Shown here: in pieces, positions 44,861-52,841 of the stretch
Numbering within the stretch: position 1 is the stretch's first letter
Layout of the letters: each line of letters begins with the position of its first letter
Source: Parabacteroides sp. FAFU027
GTDB taxonomy: Bacteria > Bacteroidota > Bacteroidia > Bacteroidales > UBA7332
Direction of reading: 5' to 3'
DNA length: 64,000 bases
Assembly: GCF_022808675.1 (NCBI RefSeq)
Contig: NZ_JAKZKV010000001.1
Coordinates: 310,001 to 374,000, forward strand
The notes under the pieces: generated by a model
What the model saw: the letters and a program-made list of their open reading frames with translations, nothing else
What the model was told of the DNA's origin: nothing
Databases searched by the model: none
Made by a program: the position numbers and the translations under genes

Positions 44861-45010
44861 AATCAACCAAAAACCTCATTAGGTCGTTCGGCGTATGGCT
44901 TCTGCCCAAGAAATGCACCTTAGATATAAGGACACTGTAAAATCAGAAAATGACACTGTAAATGACACTGTATTTTATCTGATAAAGGAAAACGACAAAA
45001 TAACTACAAC

Positions 45011-45039
45011 TGGAATCAGCGGTTAAATAGCTATCGGGA
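45011..45039. repeat. 29-bp exact repeat, copy 1
   Basis: Begins TGGAATCAGCGGTTAAATAG and is identical to 47668-47696. Similar but diverged sequence continues for about 55 bp further in both copies. Confidence 0.85.
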
Positions 45040-45484
45040 AACTTCCTCAACAAAGGATTGTCATCAATGAAGGTATATTTCTTCCCTTTTTTAGCGTAGC
45101 TTATAAACAACCAATACAACAATGACATACCACAGTTGATCACTCGGTGTATGGCAACACTCTCCGTAGGTTATCATATAAACTTAACCCCTCTTTTGTG
45201 CGAATATATTCATAGCACAACTCAGATATCAGACTTGAAAAAAGGCTTTATTATCTATAATCTGCAACAATTGCCTGTTTCGAATTTCGCTAAAGGGAAA
45301 ATCCGCACCTAACTTGCTTTCCATGTTAAAAGTTTGGTTAAATTTGCCGCTACAACATCGTTTCCATCAGGTAAAGCTTCATCTAAAAATGAAACTATGT
45401 TTCGCTAAGGCTAATTCAACCTGCTTCAATCCGAATCGATGTTTATGTTATTATGAAACTAAATCTAATTAACCCGGAAAAAGA

Positions 45485-47026
45485 ATGAGATTAAAAAAAG
45501 TAATCCTCGCTTTAAGTTTATGCCTCTATATGATGGTTCAAGCTCAAACCCCGACTAGCAAGGGAGATGACTTAATAAAACAGGCAAAAGCCCGATATGA
45601 ACAAAAAGATTTTACATCTTCGCGTTCTCTCTACAAACAGGCCTTTGATGCTTTTGCAGCAGCCGGAAGCTATAAACAGGCAGTTGAATGCGGAATATAC
45701 GTCAGCAATCTTTATCACAGAGAATTCCTTTATAAAGAGGCCTTCGATATGTGTCGCACATTGGATCAGATGATTGCTAATGCAGGACAGACTCAGCATA
45801 AAACACTATACGACCTCTTCTTTCTGGTAACCAAGGAACGGGAAAACATGTACCTGAAACTTAAAAATCCGGTTCAGGCAAAAGTTCAGTTGGACCGACT
45901 GCAGGAACTGGCAAATCAATCGGACAATCAGGATATCCATAATGACTATCTGTATAGCAAAATGAACTACCACTACTCTTTTGGACAAAATACAGAAGGC
46001 GATGCGACATTCTCCGAATTGATTGCCAAATACCGCAAACAGAAGAACTATGATAAAGTGACAGCATGTTACAAAACGCTGATCGGAGTTGCTACCCGCG
46101 CCAACAATGCACCACTCGTAGCTCGTACTTATGACAAGCTGATTGCATGGCTTGAAACTGCAAAAACAATGAATGCTCAGGACGAACTGAGTGTCGCTAA
46201 AAGGAAATACAACGAAAGCCTGCAAACGATAAAGGAAAAGGATGACGCGTTAGCCACTAAAAAGCACATTATCGGTGGACTGATTACTCTGATCGTAATT
46301 CTTGCAGCAGGTCTTGCAATTCTTATCGTATTGATGATTCGTAATCTGGCGGTAATTGCCCGGCAGAAAAAAACAATCCGCATTGCTAATGAACACAATG
46401 AACTGAAATCTCAGTTTATCAATAACATCTCAGCTCAGATGGCTCCGGCATTGGATGCTTTGGATCAATCAGCCGGCAGGATAACAGGAGCTCAACATTT
46501 GAGCGTACAAATCAGCGCATTGAAGAGTTTTAGTAAACATATCCAGGATCTTACAACTCTGGAAAATTCTTTATCAGAAACATATGAACTCAATGACAAT
46601 TGTAATGTCGGTAAATTGTGTGATGAATTGATAAGCGGAATTAAAGGAGAGTTGAAAACAGGCGTTACCACTTCACTTGATGTGACTGCTCTTCAATTGA
46701 AAACCAACACCGAACAACTGACTTTTCTATTGAATCATTTACTGCGAAATGCAGCTTATCATACTGAAAGCGGGAAAATTACTCTCGAATTTAAGAAACG
46801 TGCAGCTCATGTCTTCCAGTTTTCTGTTACGGATACAGGTCCGGGAATTCCAGCTGAACAACGCGAAGAAATATTCAAACCGTTCAGCGGCATTAAGGAT
46901 CTTACACAGGGTGATGGTCTTGGATTGCCTATCTGCTCTCTGATTGCTATGAAATTAAATGGCAGTCTGACACTTGATCCGACTTACACAAAAGGTTGCC
47001 GCTTCATACTTAAAATAACCGCATAA
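45485..47026 (+). CDS. Sensor-kinase-like protein lacking the phospho-acceptor His
   Basis: 513-aa membrane protein. Signal peptide (1-20), TPR-like periplasmic helices (about 25-230), one membrane span (about 262-286), then a DHp-like helix and a HATPase_c domain. The H-box reads FINNISAQMAP where active kinases have a His at the position of A317, so it cannot autophosphorylate in the normal way. The ATPase boxes look intact: LLRNAAYHT (N), DTGPGIP (G1), IFKPF (F), GDGLGLPIC (G2). It may bind ATP and act as a scaffold or phosphatase-like partner, or be a recent degenerate copy. No response regulator is adjacent. A strong terminator follows. Confidence 0.8.
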   Translation: MRLKKVILALSLCLYMMVQAQTPTSKGDDLIKQAKARYEQKDFTSSRSLYKQAFDAFAAAGSYKQAVECGIYVSNLYHREFLYKEAFDMCRTLDQMIANAGQTQHKTLYDLFFLVTKERENMYLKLKNPVQAKVQLDRLQELANQSDNQDIHNDYLYSKMNYHYSFGQNTEGDATFSELIAKYRKQKNYDKVTACYKTLIGVATRANNAPLVARTYDKLIAWLETAKTMNAQDELSVAKRKYNESLQTIKEKDDALATKKHIIGGLITLIVILAAGLAILIVLMIRNLAVIARQKKTIRIANEHNELKSQFINNISAQMAPALDALDQSAGRITGAQHLSVQISALKSFSKHIQDLTTLENSLSETYELNDNCNVGKLCDELISGIKGELKTGVTTSLDVTALQLKTNTEQLTFLLNHLLRNAAYHTESGKITLEFKKRAAHVFQFSVTDTGPGIPAEQREEIFKPFSGIKDLTQGDGLGLPICSLIAMKLNGSLTLDPTYTKGCRFILKITA

Positions 47027-47043
47027 AGTGTCATTGCAAGCAT

Positions 47044-47087
47044 AAAACGCTCACTTTTCACAGGATTGAAAAGTGAGCGTTTTTTTT
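47044..47087 (+). terminator. Intrinsic terminator after the sensor-kinase-like gene
   Basis: A perfect 17-bp stem (47044-47060 with 47067-47083), loop CAGGAT, then a T-run. Confidence 0.95.
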
Positions 47088-47243
47088 ATTATTAGGGTTC
47101 TACTGGTTTTAGTATGGGTTAACATTCTTAGCAACCTTTACAATTGAATCTTTAAGGTTAATACAATGCGTGAGCAAAAGTCTGAAGGACTTTAATTTGA
47201 ATAACCACGGGTGAAAACCCGTGGAAGAATAAATAACCATCTA

Positions 47244-47410
47244 TCCGTTCGGCGTAGCCTGATTTACAACCGATAAACAATCAAAACCGCAGTAAGCCGT
47301 TCGGCGTATGGCTCCGGCCTACGTCGTGAATAATCAAGGCCACCGGCCTTACCAAACAAAAAACATCCGACTAAAGCACACCGCTTCAGTCGGATGTTTT
47401 TCATTTAAAC
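47244..47410 (+). repeat. Structured dispersed repeat, direct copy B
   Basis: Best preserved copy. Consecutive hairpins are visible: GCCGTTCGGC, CGTATGGCTCCGGCCTACG (7-bp stem with one bulged T), AAGGCCACCGGCCTT, and a final terminator ATCCGAC...GTCGGAT with T-run. The order is the same in copy A. Confidence 0.8.
47363..47402 (+). terminator. Intrinsic terminator inside repeat copy B
   Basis: ACATCCGAC (47363-47371) pairs with GTCGGATGT (47389-47397), followed by TTTT. Confidence 0.75.
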
Positions 47411-47514
47411 CCGACAGTAGAGAGTATATGCGGAGAAGAAAGCCACCAATCTCCGGAAAACATACGGAAATTACCCTACCCAACAACAGATTTACCTTAC
47501 CGGGGTAATCTACT

Positions 47515-47569
47515 GCTCCGATACTCCTCCGATATTGCTCCGATACTCGTCCGATCATCCGCGATCATT
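47515..47569. repeat. 11-bp-period array (GCTCCGATACT type)
   Basis: 11-mers GCTCCGATACT (47515), CCTCCGATATT (47526), GCTCCGATACT (47537), CGTCCGATCAT (47548) and CCGCGATCATT (47559). Confidence 0.85.
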
Positions 47570-47667
47570 CTCTGCATAGCGCAAACTATCACAATCAGCA
47601 AGTAAAGCTCAATACTTGCAAAGAATGTTCTTCTGCGGGCTATGTGATAACCGCGATAATATCCGAT

Positions 47668-47696
47668 TGGAATCAGCGGTTAAATAGCTATCGGGA
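47668..47696. repeat. 29-bp exact repeat, copy 2
   Basis: Identical to 45011-45039. Together with repeat copies A and B it shows that the flanks of the sensor-kinase-like gene are partly duplicated. Confidence 0.85.
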
Positions 47697-47934
47697 CGCT
47701 GCACCCACAAGTGACTACCATCAATGAACATATATTCCTTTCTCTTTCATCTTACCACCCGACTAAAGACCGACGCCTGCGACACTCCACAACCGCACAA
47801 CCCCGTAAGTGTGACCGATACATAATGCCAGAGCTGAGTCCGGCATATACCGACAACACTCCTGCATTGACAAAAACCACTCCCTCTCCCACCGATTCAT
47901 CCAGTCAAACTTTCCGCTGTCCATTAAAAATGAC

Positions 47935-47942
47935 TATCTTTG
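47935..47942 (+). promoter_or_regulatory. -7 element for hisIE
   Basis: TATCTTTG followed by CC, 29 nt before the ATG at 47971. Confidence 0.6.
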
Positions 47943-47970
47943 CCGCCTGCAAGCAAACTAATAGACAATT

Positions 47971-48564
47971 ATGATCGACTTTAATAAAATGGAGGGATTG
48001 GTTCCCGCCATCATCCAGGATGAACAGACCAACAAGGTATTGATGCTCGGTTTCATGAACGAAGCTGCTTATCAGAAAACAGTAGAAATCGGCAAAGTAA
48101 CCTTCTTCAGCCGCACTAAAAATCGTCTTTGGACGAAAGGTGAAGAAAGCGGAAACTTCCTGTTGGTAAAAAATATCGCTGTAGATTGCGACAACGACAC
48201 ATTGCTGATCAAGGTAAATCCGGTAGGCCCGGTATGCCACACTGGCGCGGATACCTGCTTCGAAGAGATCAACGAAAACCCGATCCAGTTCCTCGCATAC
48301 TTGCAGGACTTCATCACCCGTCGTCACCAAGAGATGCCTGAAGGTTCTTACACCACTTCTCTTTTCAAAAAAGGGGTAAACCGCATGGCGCAGAAGGTAG
48401 GCGAAGAGGCTGTAGAGACTGTTATCGAAGCGACCAACGGTACCGACGAAGGGTTCCTTTACGAAGCTTCTGACCTGATCTACCACCTGATCGTATTGCT
48501 GACCAGCAAAGGCCACCGCATCGAAGACCTGGCTATGGAGCTGAAAAAACGTCACAAAGAATAG
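47971..48564 (+). CDS. hisIE: Bifunctional phosphoribosyl-AMP cyclohydrolase / phosphoribosyl-ATP pyrophosphatase
   Basis: Steps 2 and 3 of histidine synthesis in one 197-aa cytosolic protein. The N-terminal HisI domain (about 1-105) has [19 protein letters not shown] and the metal-binding [11 protein letters not shown] and CHTGADTC. The C-terminal HisE domain (about 108-197) has [28 protein letters not shown] and [10 protein letters not shown]. It is not with other his genes here, which suggests a split his pathway in the genome. The ABC ATPase gene follows after 39 nt. Confidence 0.95.
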   Translation: MIDFNKMEGLVPAIIQDEQTNKVLMLGFMNEAAYQKTVEIGKVTFFSRTKNRLWTKGEESGNFLLVKNIAVDCDNDTLLIKVNPVGPVCHTGADTCFEEINENPIQFLAYLQDFITRRHQEMPEGSYTTSLFKKGVNRMAQKVGEEAVETVIEATNGTDEGFLYEASDLIYHLIVLLTSKGHRIEDLAMELKKRHKE

Positions 48565-48603
48565 TTCGTCAAACTTAATCCTGCACCTCATACTGAGATC
48601 CTC

Positions 48604-49284
48604 ATGGAAGTATTGGTACATTACCAGGGAGTAGATATTTCCCGTCAGGACAACGTTGTTCTGAAAAATGTAGAACTGGAATTGCGCAAAGGTGAATTCC
48701 TCTACGTCATCGGCAAGGTAGGCTCCGGAAAGAGTAGTCTGCTCAAAACCATGTACGCTGATGTGCCCCTTGAGAATGGCGTTGCCAGCGTACTTGGGTA
48801 CGACCTGCGCCACCTGAAGCGCAAACAGGTACCGTACCTGCGCCGCAAGATGGGGATCGTATTTCAGGACTTCCAGTTGCTGACCGACCGTACCGTATTT
48901 GAGAACCTTCGGTTTGTGCTCAAATCGACCGGCTGGAAAAACAAGGAGGATATCCGCCACCGCATCAACGAAGTGCTGCAACAGGTGGGTATGAAGTTTA
49001 TGGACAACAAGATGCCACATGAACTTTCGGGAGGAGAGCAACAGCGTGTGGTGATCGCCCGTGCCCTGCTCAACCATCCGGACATCATCCTGGCCGATGA
49101 GCCGACCGGCAACCTCGACCCGCAAACAGGGGATCAGATCGTACAGCTCCTGCAAAGCATTTGCGAAACCGGCACCGCGGTAATCATGACCACGCACAAC
49201 CACCGTTTCGTGAAAGAATTCCCCGGAAAAGTGATGATCTGCGAAGATGAACAGCTGATTATATCGGAACACTCATCTTTGTAA
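48604..49284 (+). CDS. ftsE: FtsE-like ABC transporter ATP-binding protein
   Basis: 226-aa ATPase. Walker [16 protein letters not shown] (about 37-51), Q-loop [16 protein letters not shown], signature [16 protein letters not shown] (about 141-156), Walker [13 protein letters not shown] and the switch His in MTTHNH are all present. The Q-loop and signature wording match FtsE, which with FtsX regulates septal peptidoglycan hydrolysis. FtsX is not adjacent, so the symbol is probable rather than certain. It probably shares a transcript with hisIE. Confidence 0.8.
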   Translation: MEVLVHYQGVDISRQDNVVLKNVELELRKGEFLYVIGKVGSGKSSLLKTMYADVPLENGVASVLGYDLRHLKRKQVPYLRRKMGIVFQDFQLLTDRTVFENLRFVLKSTGWKNKEDIRHRINEVLQQVGMKFMDNKMPHELSGGEQQRVVIARALLNHPDIILADEPTGNLDPQTGDQIVQLLQSICETGTAVIMTTHNHRFVKEFPGKVMICEDEQLIISEHSSL

Positions 49285-49299
49285 ATCAATTATTTGTTA

Positions 49300-49307
49300 T
49301 AAATTTG
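49300..49307 (+). promoter_or_regulatory. -7 element for lysC
   Basis: TAAATTTG followed by CAC. The transcript would carry a leader of about 100 nt that includes the hairpin at 49333. Confidence 0.6.
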
Positions 49308-49332
49308 CACGACTTTTTGAGTCAGAAAAGAT

Positions 49333-49377
49333 AAACCGCAGGAACAGATCGGACGATCATAGCGAATGCGGTTTTTT
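49333..49377 (+). terminator. Terminator or attenuator in the lysC leader
   Basis: AAACCGCA (49333-49340) pairs with TGCGGTTT (49367-49374), followed by more T. It sits between the lysC promoter and start. It may simply end ftsE transcription, or it may attenuate lysC. A second small hairpin GACTTTTTGAGTC lies just upstream. Confidence 0.5.
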
Positions 49378-49413
49378 ATATAATCATACAATCCTCTTAA
49401 TTTACAACGAAAA

Positions 49414-50739
49414 ATGAAAGTTTTAAAGTTTGGTGGCACTTCTGTAGGTTCTGCACAAAGAATGAAAGATGTGGCCAAATTGATCTGTGACGGCGATAAA
49501 AAAATCGTAGTCCTGTCAGCCATGTCGGGTACAACCAACACCCTCGTTGAAATTTCCGATTATCTTTACAAAAAGAACCCGGATGCTGCAAGCGAGATCA
49601 TCAACAACCTGGAGAAGAAATATGCAGGTGTAGTTAATGAATTGTTTACAACAGAGGAATATAAGAAGAAGACACTGGATGTATTAAAAGGCATCTTCAA
49701 CGATATCCGCGCTTTGACCCAGGATCTGTTTACCATGTTCGAGGAAAAAGTGGTTTTGGCACAGGGCGAATTGATGTCAACCGCGATGGTGACAAACTAT
49801 CTGCAAGAGACCGGCATTAAAGCCGCTTTGCTTCCTGCGCTTGACTTTATGCGTACAGACAAAAATGCAGAGCCGGACTTAAACTACATCAAGGAAAAAA
49901 TCGCTATCCAGCTGCAAAACACACCTGATTCTGAAATCTACATTACTCAGGGATTCATTTGCCGCAACGCTTATGGCGAGATCGACAACCTGCAACGCGG
50001 AGGTAGTGACTACACCGCTTCATTGCTGGGAGCTGCGGTTAAAGCTGACGAAGTTCAGATCTGGACCGACATCGACGGTATGCACAACAACGACCCTCGC
50101 TTCGTGGATAAAACCACTCCGGTTCGCGTGCTGAACTTCGACGAAGCAGCTGAACTGGCATACTTCGGTGCGAAAATCCTTCACCCGACCTGTATCCTGC
50201 CAACAGCATTGGCTAACATCCCTGTTCGCTTGCTGAACACCATGGAGCCTAAAGCTCCGGGCACACTGATCTGCAACGAATCGGAACCTAATAAAATCAA
50301 GGCGGTAGCTGCCAAAGATGGTATTACCGCTATCAAAATCAAATCGGGCCGCATGTTGCTGGCTTACGGTTTCCTCCGTAAAGTATTCGAAATATTCGAA
50401 TCGTATCAGACAGCGATTGACATGGTAACCACTTCTGAGGTTGGAGTTTCGGTAACGATCGACAACGCTAAAAACCTTCAGGAAATCGTTGACGATCTGA
50501 AAAAACTCGGAACCGTAACCGTTGACAAGGACATGGTGATCATCTGTGTAACCGGTGACCTGCAATGGACCAACCTCGGCTTCGAGGCCAAAGTGGTGAA
50601 CGCATTAAAAGGAATCCCGGTTCGTATGATCTCTTACGGTGGTAGCGACTACAACATCTCATTCCTGGTACAGGCTGACGACAAGAAACGCGCCCTCCAG
50701 GCATTGAGCGACAACCTGTTTGCTGAAGATAACAAGTAA
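49414..50739 (+). CDS. lysC: Aspartate kinase
   Basis: Phosphorylates aspartate, the first step to lysine, threonine and methionine. 441 aa, monofunctional. Kinase domain: KFGGTSVGSAQRM at the start, SAMSGTTNTL, RGGSDYTASLLGAAV, WTDIDGMHNNDPR. The C-terminal part from about 305 holds two ACT domains (IKIKSGRMLLAYGFLRKVFEIF and VICVTGDL...), the usual site for lysine or threonine feedback. lysA follows after 81 nt with a terminator between, so both are in one pathway but can be uncoupled. Confidence 0.95.
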   Translation: MKVLKFGGTSVGSAQRMKDVAKLICDGDKKIVVLSAMSGTTNTLVEISDYLYKKNPDAASEIINNLEKKYAGVVNELFTTEEYKKKTLDVLKGIFNDIRALTQDLFTMFEEKVVLAQGELMSTAMVTNYLQETGIKAALLPALDFMRTDKNAEPDLNYIKEKIAIQLQNTPDSEIYITQGFICRNAYGEIDNLQRGGSDYTASLLGAAVKADEVQIWTDIDGMHNNDPRFVDKTTPVRVLNFDEAAELAYFGAKILHPTCILPTALANIPVRLLNTMEPKAPGTLICNESEPNKIKAVAAKDGITAIKIKSGRMLLAYGFLRKVFEIFESYQTAIDMVTTSEVGVSVTIDNAKNLQEIVDDLKKLGTVTVDKDMVIICVTGDLQWTNLGFEAKVVNALKGIPVRMISYGGSDYNISFLVQADDKKRALQALSDNLFAEDNK

Positions 50740-50748
50740 TCATATCTC

Positions 50749-50776
50749 TACCCCTTCCGCAAGAAGGGGTATTTTT
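50749..50776 (+). terminator. Intrinsic terminator between lysC and lysA
   Basis: TACCCCTTC (50749-50757) pairs with GAAGGGGTA (50763-50771), with a 5-nt loop and T5. The T-run is short, so read-through into lysA is possible. Confidence 0.8.
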
Positions 50777-50820
50777 CAAATATACTCAGGTAAATAACAA
50801 TAAAAACTATATTTCTAAAG

Positions 50821-52008
50821 ATGAATACTAAAGGAAATTTCCCCGTAGAGAATTTTAAGAAATTACAGACTCCGTTCTATTTCTACAATACGGACTTGCT
50901 TCGTGAAACGCTTGACGTTGTAAATCAGGAAAGCAATAAATACGATAACTTCCACGTACACTATGCAATCAAAGCGAACGCTAACCCCAAATTGCTCAAA
51001 ATCATCCGTGAGCAGGGATTGGGCGTTGACTGCGTGAGCGGCGGCGAGATCCTGGCTGCATTGAAAGCTGGTTTTTCTGCAAACAAAATCGTTTTTGCCG
51101 GTGTAGGTAAAGCCGACTGGGAAATCAATCTTGGTTTGGATCACGACATCTTCTGCTTTAATGCTGAGTCAATTCCAGAACTGGAAGTAATCAACGAACT
51201 GGCTGAAGCAAAAGGCAAAGTAGCATCAATCGCATTGCGTATCAATCCTGACGTAGCTGCTGACACTCACCACTATATCACTACCGGTCTGAAAGAGAAC
51301 AAATTCGGCATCAGCCTTTCTCACATGGATCATGTAATTGATGTGGTCGCTTCAATGAAAAACCTGAAGCTGATCGGTCTGCACTTCCACATCGGATCTC
51401 AAATCCTGGATATGGGCAACTTCAAAAGCCTTTGCGTACGCATCAACGAACTACAAGACAAACTGGAAGCCCGCAATGTAAAACTGGAATTAATCAATGT
51501 AGGTGGAGGTTTAGGTATCGACTACCAACAGCCTGAACAGAACCCAATCCCGGGATTCGCTGCATACTTCGAAACTTTCCACAAACACCTGAAACTGCGT
51601 GCAGGACAAGGCGTTCACTTCGAATTAGGACGTTCTATCGTATGTCAGTGCGGTAGCCTGATCACCAAAGTGCTTTACGTAAAAGAGGGTGTAAATAAGA
51701 AATTCGCTATCGTAGATGCCGGTATGACCGATCTTATCCGTCCGGCTCTTTACCAGGCTTACCACAAAATCGAAAACATCACCTCTGAAGGTGAAATGGA
51801 AGCTTACGACGTAGTAGGTCCTATCTGCGAATCGTCTGATACTTTCGCGAAAGCGCTTGACCTGAACAAAACAAAACGTGGCGACCTGATCGCTATGCGT
51901 TCTGCCGGTGCTTACGGTGAAATCATGGCTTCTCAGTACAATTGCCGCCTGTTGCCGGCGTCTTACCTGACTGAAGATTTCGTAGTAGTTGAAGAAAACG
52001 AAGACTAA
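50821..52008 (+). CDS. lysA: Diaminopimelate decarboxylase
   Basis: PLP enzyme that makes L-lysine from meso-diaminopimelate, the last step of the pathway. 395 aa. The PLP lysine is in HYAIKANANP (about residues 43-52), the specificity helix in GLHFHIGSQI, the glycine-rich phosphate loop in NVGGGLGIDY, and CESSDTFAKA near the C-terminus. Alternatives such as ornithine decarboxylase are excluded by the LysA-type HIGSQ and ESSD segments. Highly adapted codon use. Terminator at 52030. Confidence 0.95.
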   Translation: MNTKGNFPVENFKKLQTPFYFYNTDLLRETLDVVNQESNKYDNFHVHYAIKANANPKLLKIIREQGLGVDCVSGGEILAALKAGFSANKIVFAGVGKADWEINLGLDHDIFCFNAESIPELEVINELAEAKGKVASIALRINPDVAADTHHYITTGLKENKFGISLSHMDHVIDVVASMKNLKLIGLHFHIGSQILDMGNFKSLCVRINELQDKLEARNVKLELINVGGGLGIDYQQPEQNPIPGFAAYFETFHKHLKLRAGQGVHFELGRSIVCQCGSLITKVLYVKEGVNKKFAIVDAGMTDLIRPALYQAYHKIENITSEGEMEAYDVVGPICESSDTFAKALDLNKTKRGDLIAMRSAGAYGEIMASQYNCRLLPASYLTEDFVVVEENED

Positions 52009-52029
52009 TCTGTCGTTACAGTATAATGC

Positions 52030-52068
52030 AAAAAGAGCGGATTCCGGTTTGGAATCCGCTCTTTTTTT
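52030..52068 (+). terminator. Intrinsic terminator after lysA
   Basis: A perfect 16-bp stem (52030-52045 with 52051-52066), loop GGTTT, then T-run. Confidence 0.93.
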
Positions 52069-52366
52069 GCTTAATGAATATCTTTATAAAGATTGAAGAA
52101 ATGCAAACATACAACCTTTCCGCAATCATCATATCTAATATTGTGCTATCTATCCGACAAGCGGCTTCAGGCCGCTTGTCGGAATGCGACAGAGCGTTCA
52201 GCGGCTTCAAGCCGCATGTCGCGTAGTCAACTATACCAGAACGCTATCGCTTTAAAGCGTGTTACGGCAATATTAGCGCAAGACTAACGCACTCATCTGA
52301 AGCCACAACGAGACAATATAATCGTATCTATCATCCAATCGAATCAATGTATGCCGCTGAAATCAA
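52069..52366. other. Intergenic stretch with paired GCGGCTTCA hairpins
   Basis: CCGACAAGCGGC and GCCGCTTGTCGG (52154-52182) form a perfect 12-bp hairpin with loop TTCAG. A second (52186-52222) has GCGACA...TGTCGC enclosing GCGGCTTCAAGCCGC, and a third palindrome CGCTTTAAAGCG lies at 52248. There is no gene. A diverged relative of the second hairpin lies at 40198. Confidence 0.7.
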
Positions 52367-52579
52367 TTACGCAGTAATATCTATCAGCACCTGACCGTCA
52401 AAATCAACCTGATCTCCGGCCCGCAGCTTTTTTCTTTTCTGAAATTCCACCTGACCGTTCAGTTTCACATAACCTTCAACAATCACGGTATTAGCCATAC
52501 CACCGCTCTCTACCAGGCGAAGTATCTTCAGCAACTTGTTCAGCTCAATAAATTCGCGCCCCTCTAATGAAAATTCCAT
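52367..52579 (-). CDS. S4-domain RNA-binding protein (YbcJ-like)
   Basis: 70-aa stand-alone S4 domain protein. It contains EFIELNKLLKILRLVESGGMANTVIVEGYVKLNGQ and RKKLRAGDQV, the S4 pattern. Such proteins bind rRNA or tRNA-like structures, though the exact role of YbcJ-like members is not settled. The MITE ends 17 bp upstream of the start codon, so the MITE may carry or disrupt its promoter. Confidence 0.88.
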   Translation of the reverse strand: MEFSLEGREFIELNKLLKILRLVESGGMANTVIVEGYVKLNGQVEFQKRKKLRAGDQVDFDGQVLIDITA

Positions 52580-52595
52580 ATCCGTTGAATGTTTA

Positions 52596-52790
52596 GAGCC
52601 TGTTTAAATTTTACCGAAACATTTTCATATAAGGAGATAAAACTCCTTTCTTTGCTCCTTTTTTAGCCTCTTTAGGGTATATTTTTCACTTTTCCCCCTT
52701 GATTTAGCCCGCTAAATCTGCGTGATAAAAGCAAAAAATCTACCTCGAAACAGCCCTTAAAAAGTCGAGCAATAAAATTTAAACAGGCTC
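52596..52790. mobile_element. 195-bp MITE with 18-bp inverted repeats
   Basis: Perfect terminal repeats GAGCCTGTTTAAATTTTA (52596-52613) and its complement (52773-52790), flanked by TTA on both sides (52593-52595 and 52791-52793), a target duplication. It has no transposase, and the interior is short and AT-rich. A 3-bp TNA-type duplication is known for some IS5-family groups, so mobilisation by such a transposase is possible (inference). It lies between the S4 gene and the tRNA-Val terminator. Confidence 0.85.
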
Positions 52791-52800
52791 TTAGTATATA

Positions 52801-52832
52801 AAAAAAGTCCTGCAAAAACTGCAAGACTTTCC
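52801..52832 (-). terminator. Terminator of the tRNA-Val operon
   Basis: On the minus strand AAAGTCTTGCA and TGCAGGACTTT form a stem with one mismatch, followed by T-run, just after the last tRNA. Confidence 0.85.
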
Positions 52833-52841
52833 AATTGGTGG

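Larger units (their letters stand above)
44343..45484. other. Decayed stretch downstream of the nuclease-like gene
   Basis: About 1.1 kb with no intact gene. It holds the dispersed repeat copy at 44351, the BRO-N pseudogene, two shorter fragments of the repeat (44884-44910, GTCGTTCGGCGTATGGCTTC; and about 45085-45170), and the first of two exact 29-bp copies (45011). Confidence 0.65.
47027..47970. other. Gene-free stretch with repeats and array
   Basis: About 0.94 kb. It contains the terminator at 47044, repeat copy B, the 11-bp array at 47515, the second 29-bp repeat and the hisIE promoter. Short open frames (e.g. 47711-47974) look non-coding. Confidence 0.6.

Noticed and set aside
41540-47410. 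Integron with attC sites
   Set aside because: The repeats have bulged hairpins, but the RYYYAAC / GTTRRRY core sites are not convincing, no integron integrase is present, and the copies are not in a regular cassette series.
47905-49272. 455-codon minus-strand open frame over hisIE and ftsE
   Set aside because: An antisense shadow of two well-identified genes, kept open by their codon bias.
49300-49413. Lysine riboswitch before lysC
   Set aside because: The leader is only about 100 nt and I do not see the five-helix L-box core.
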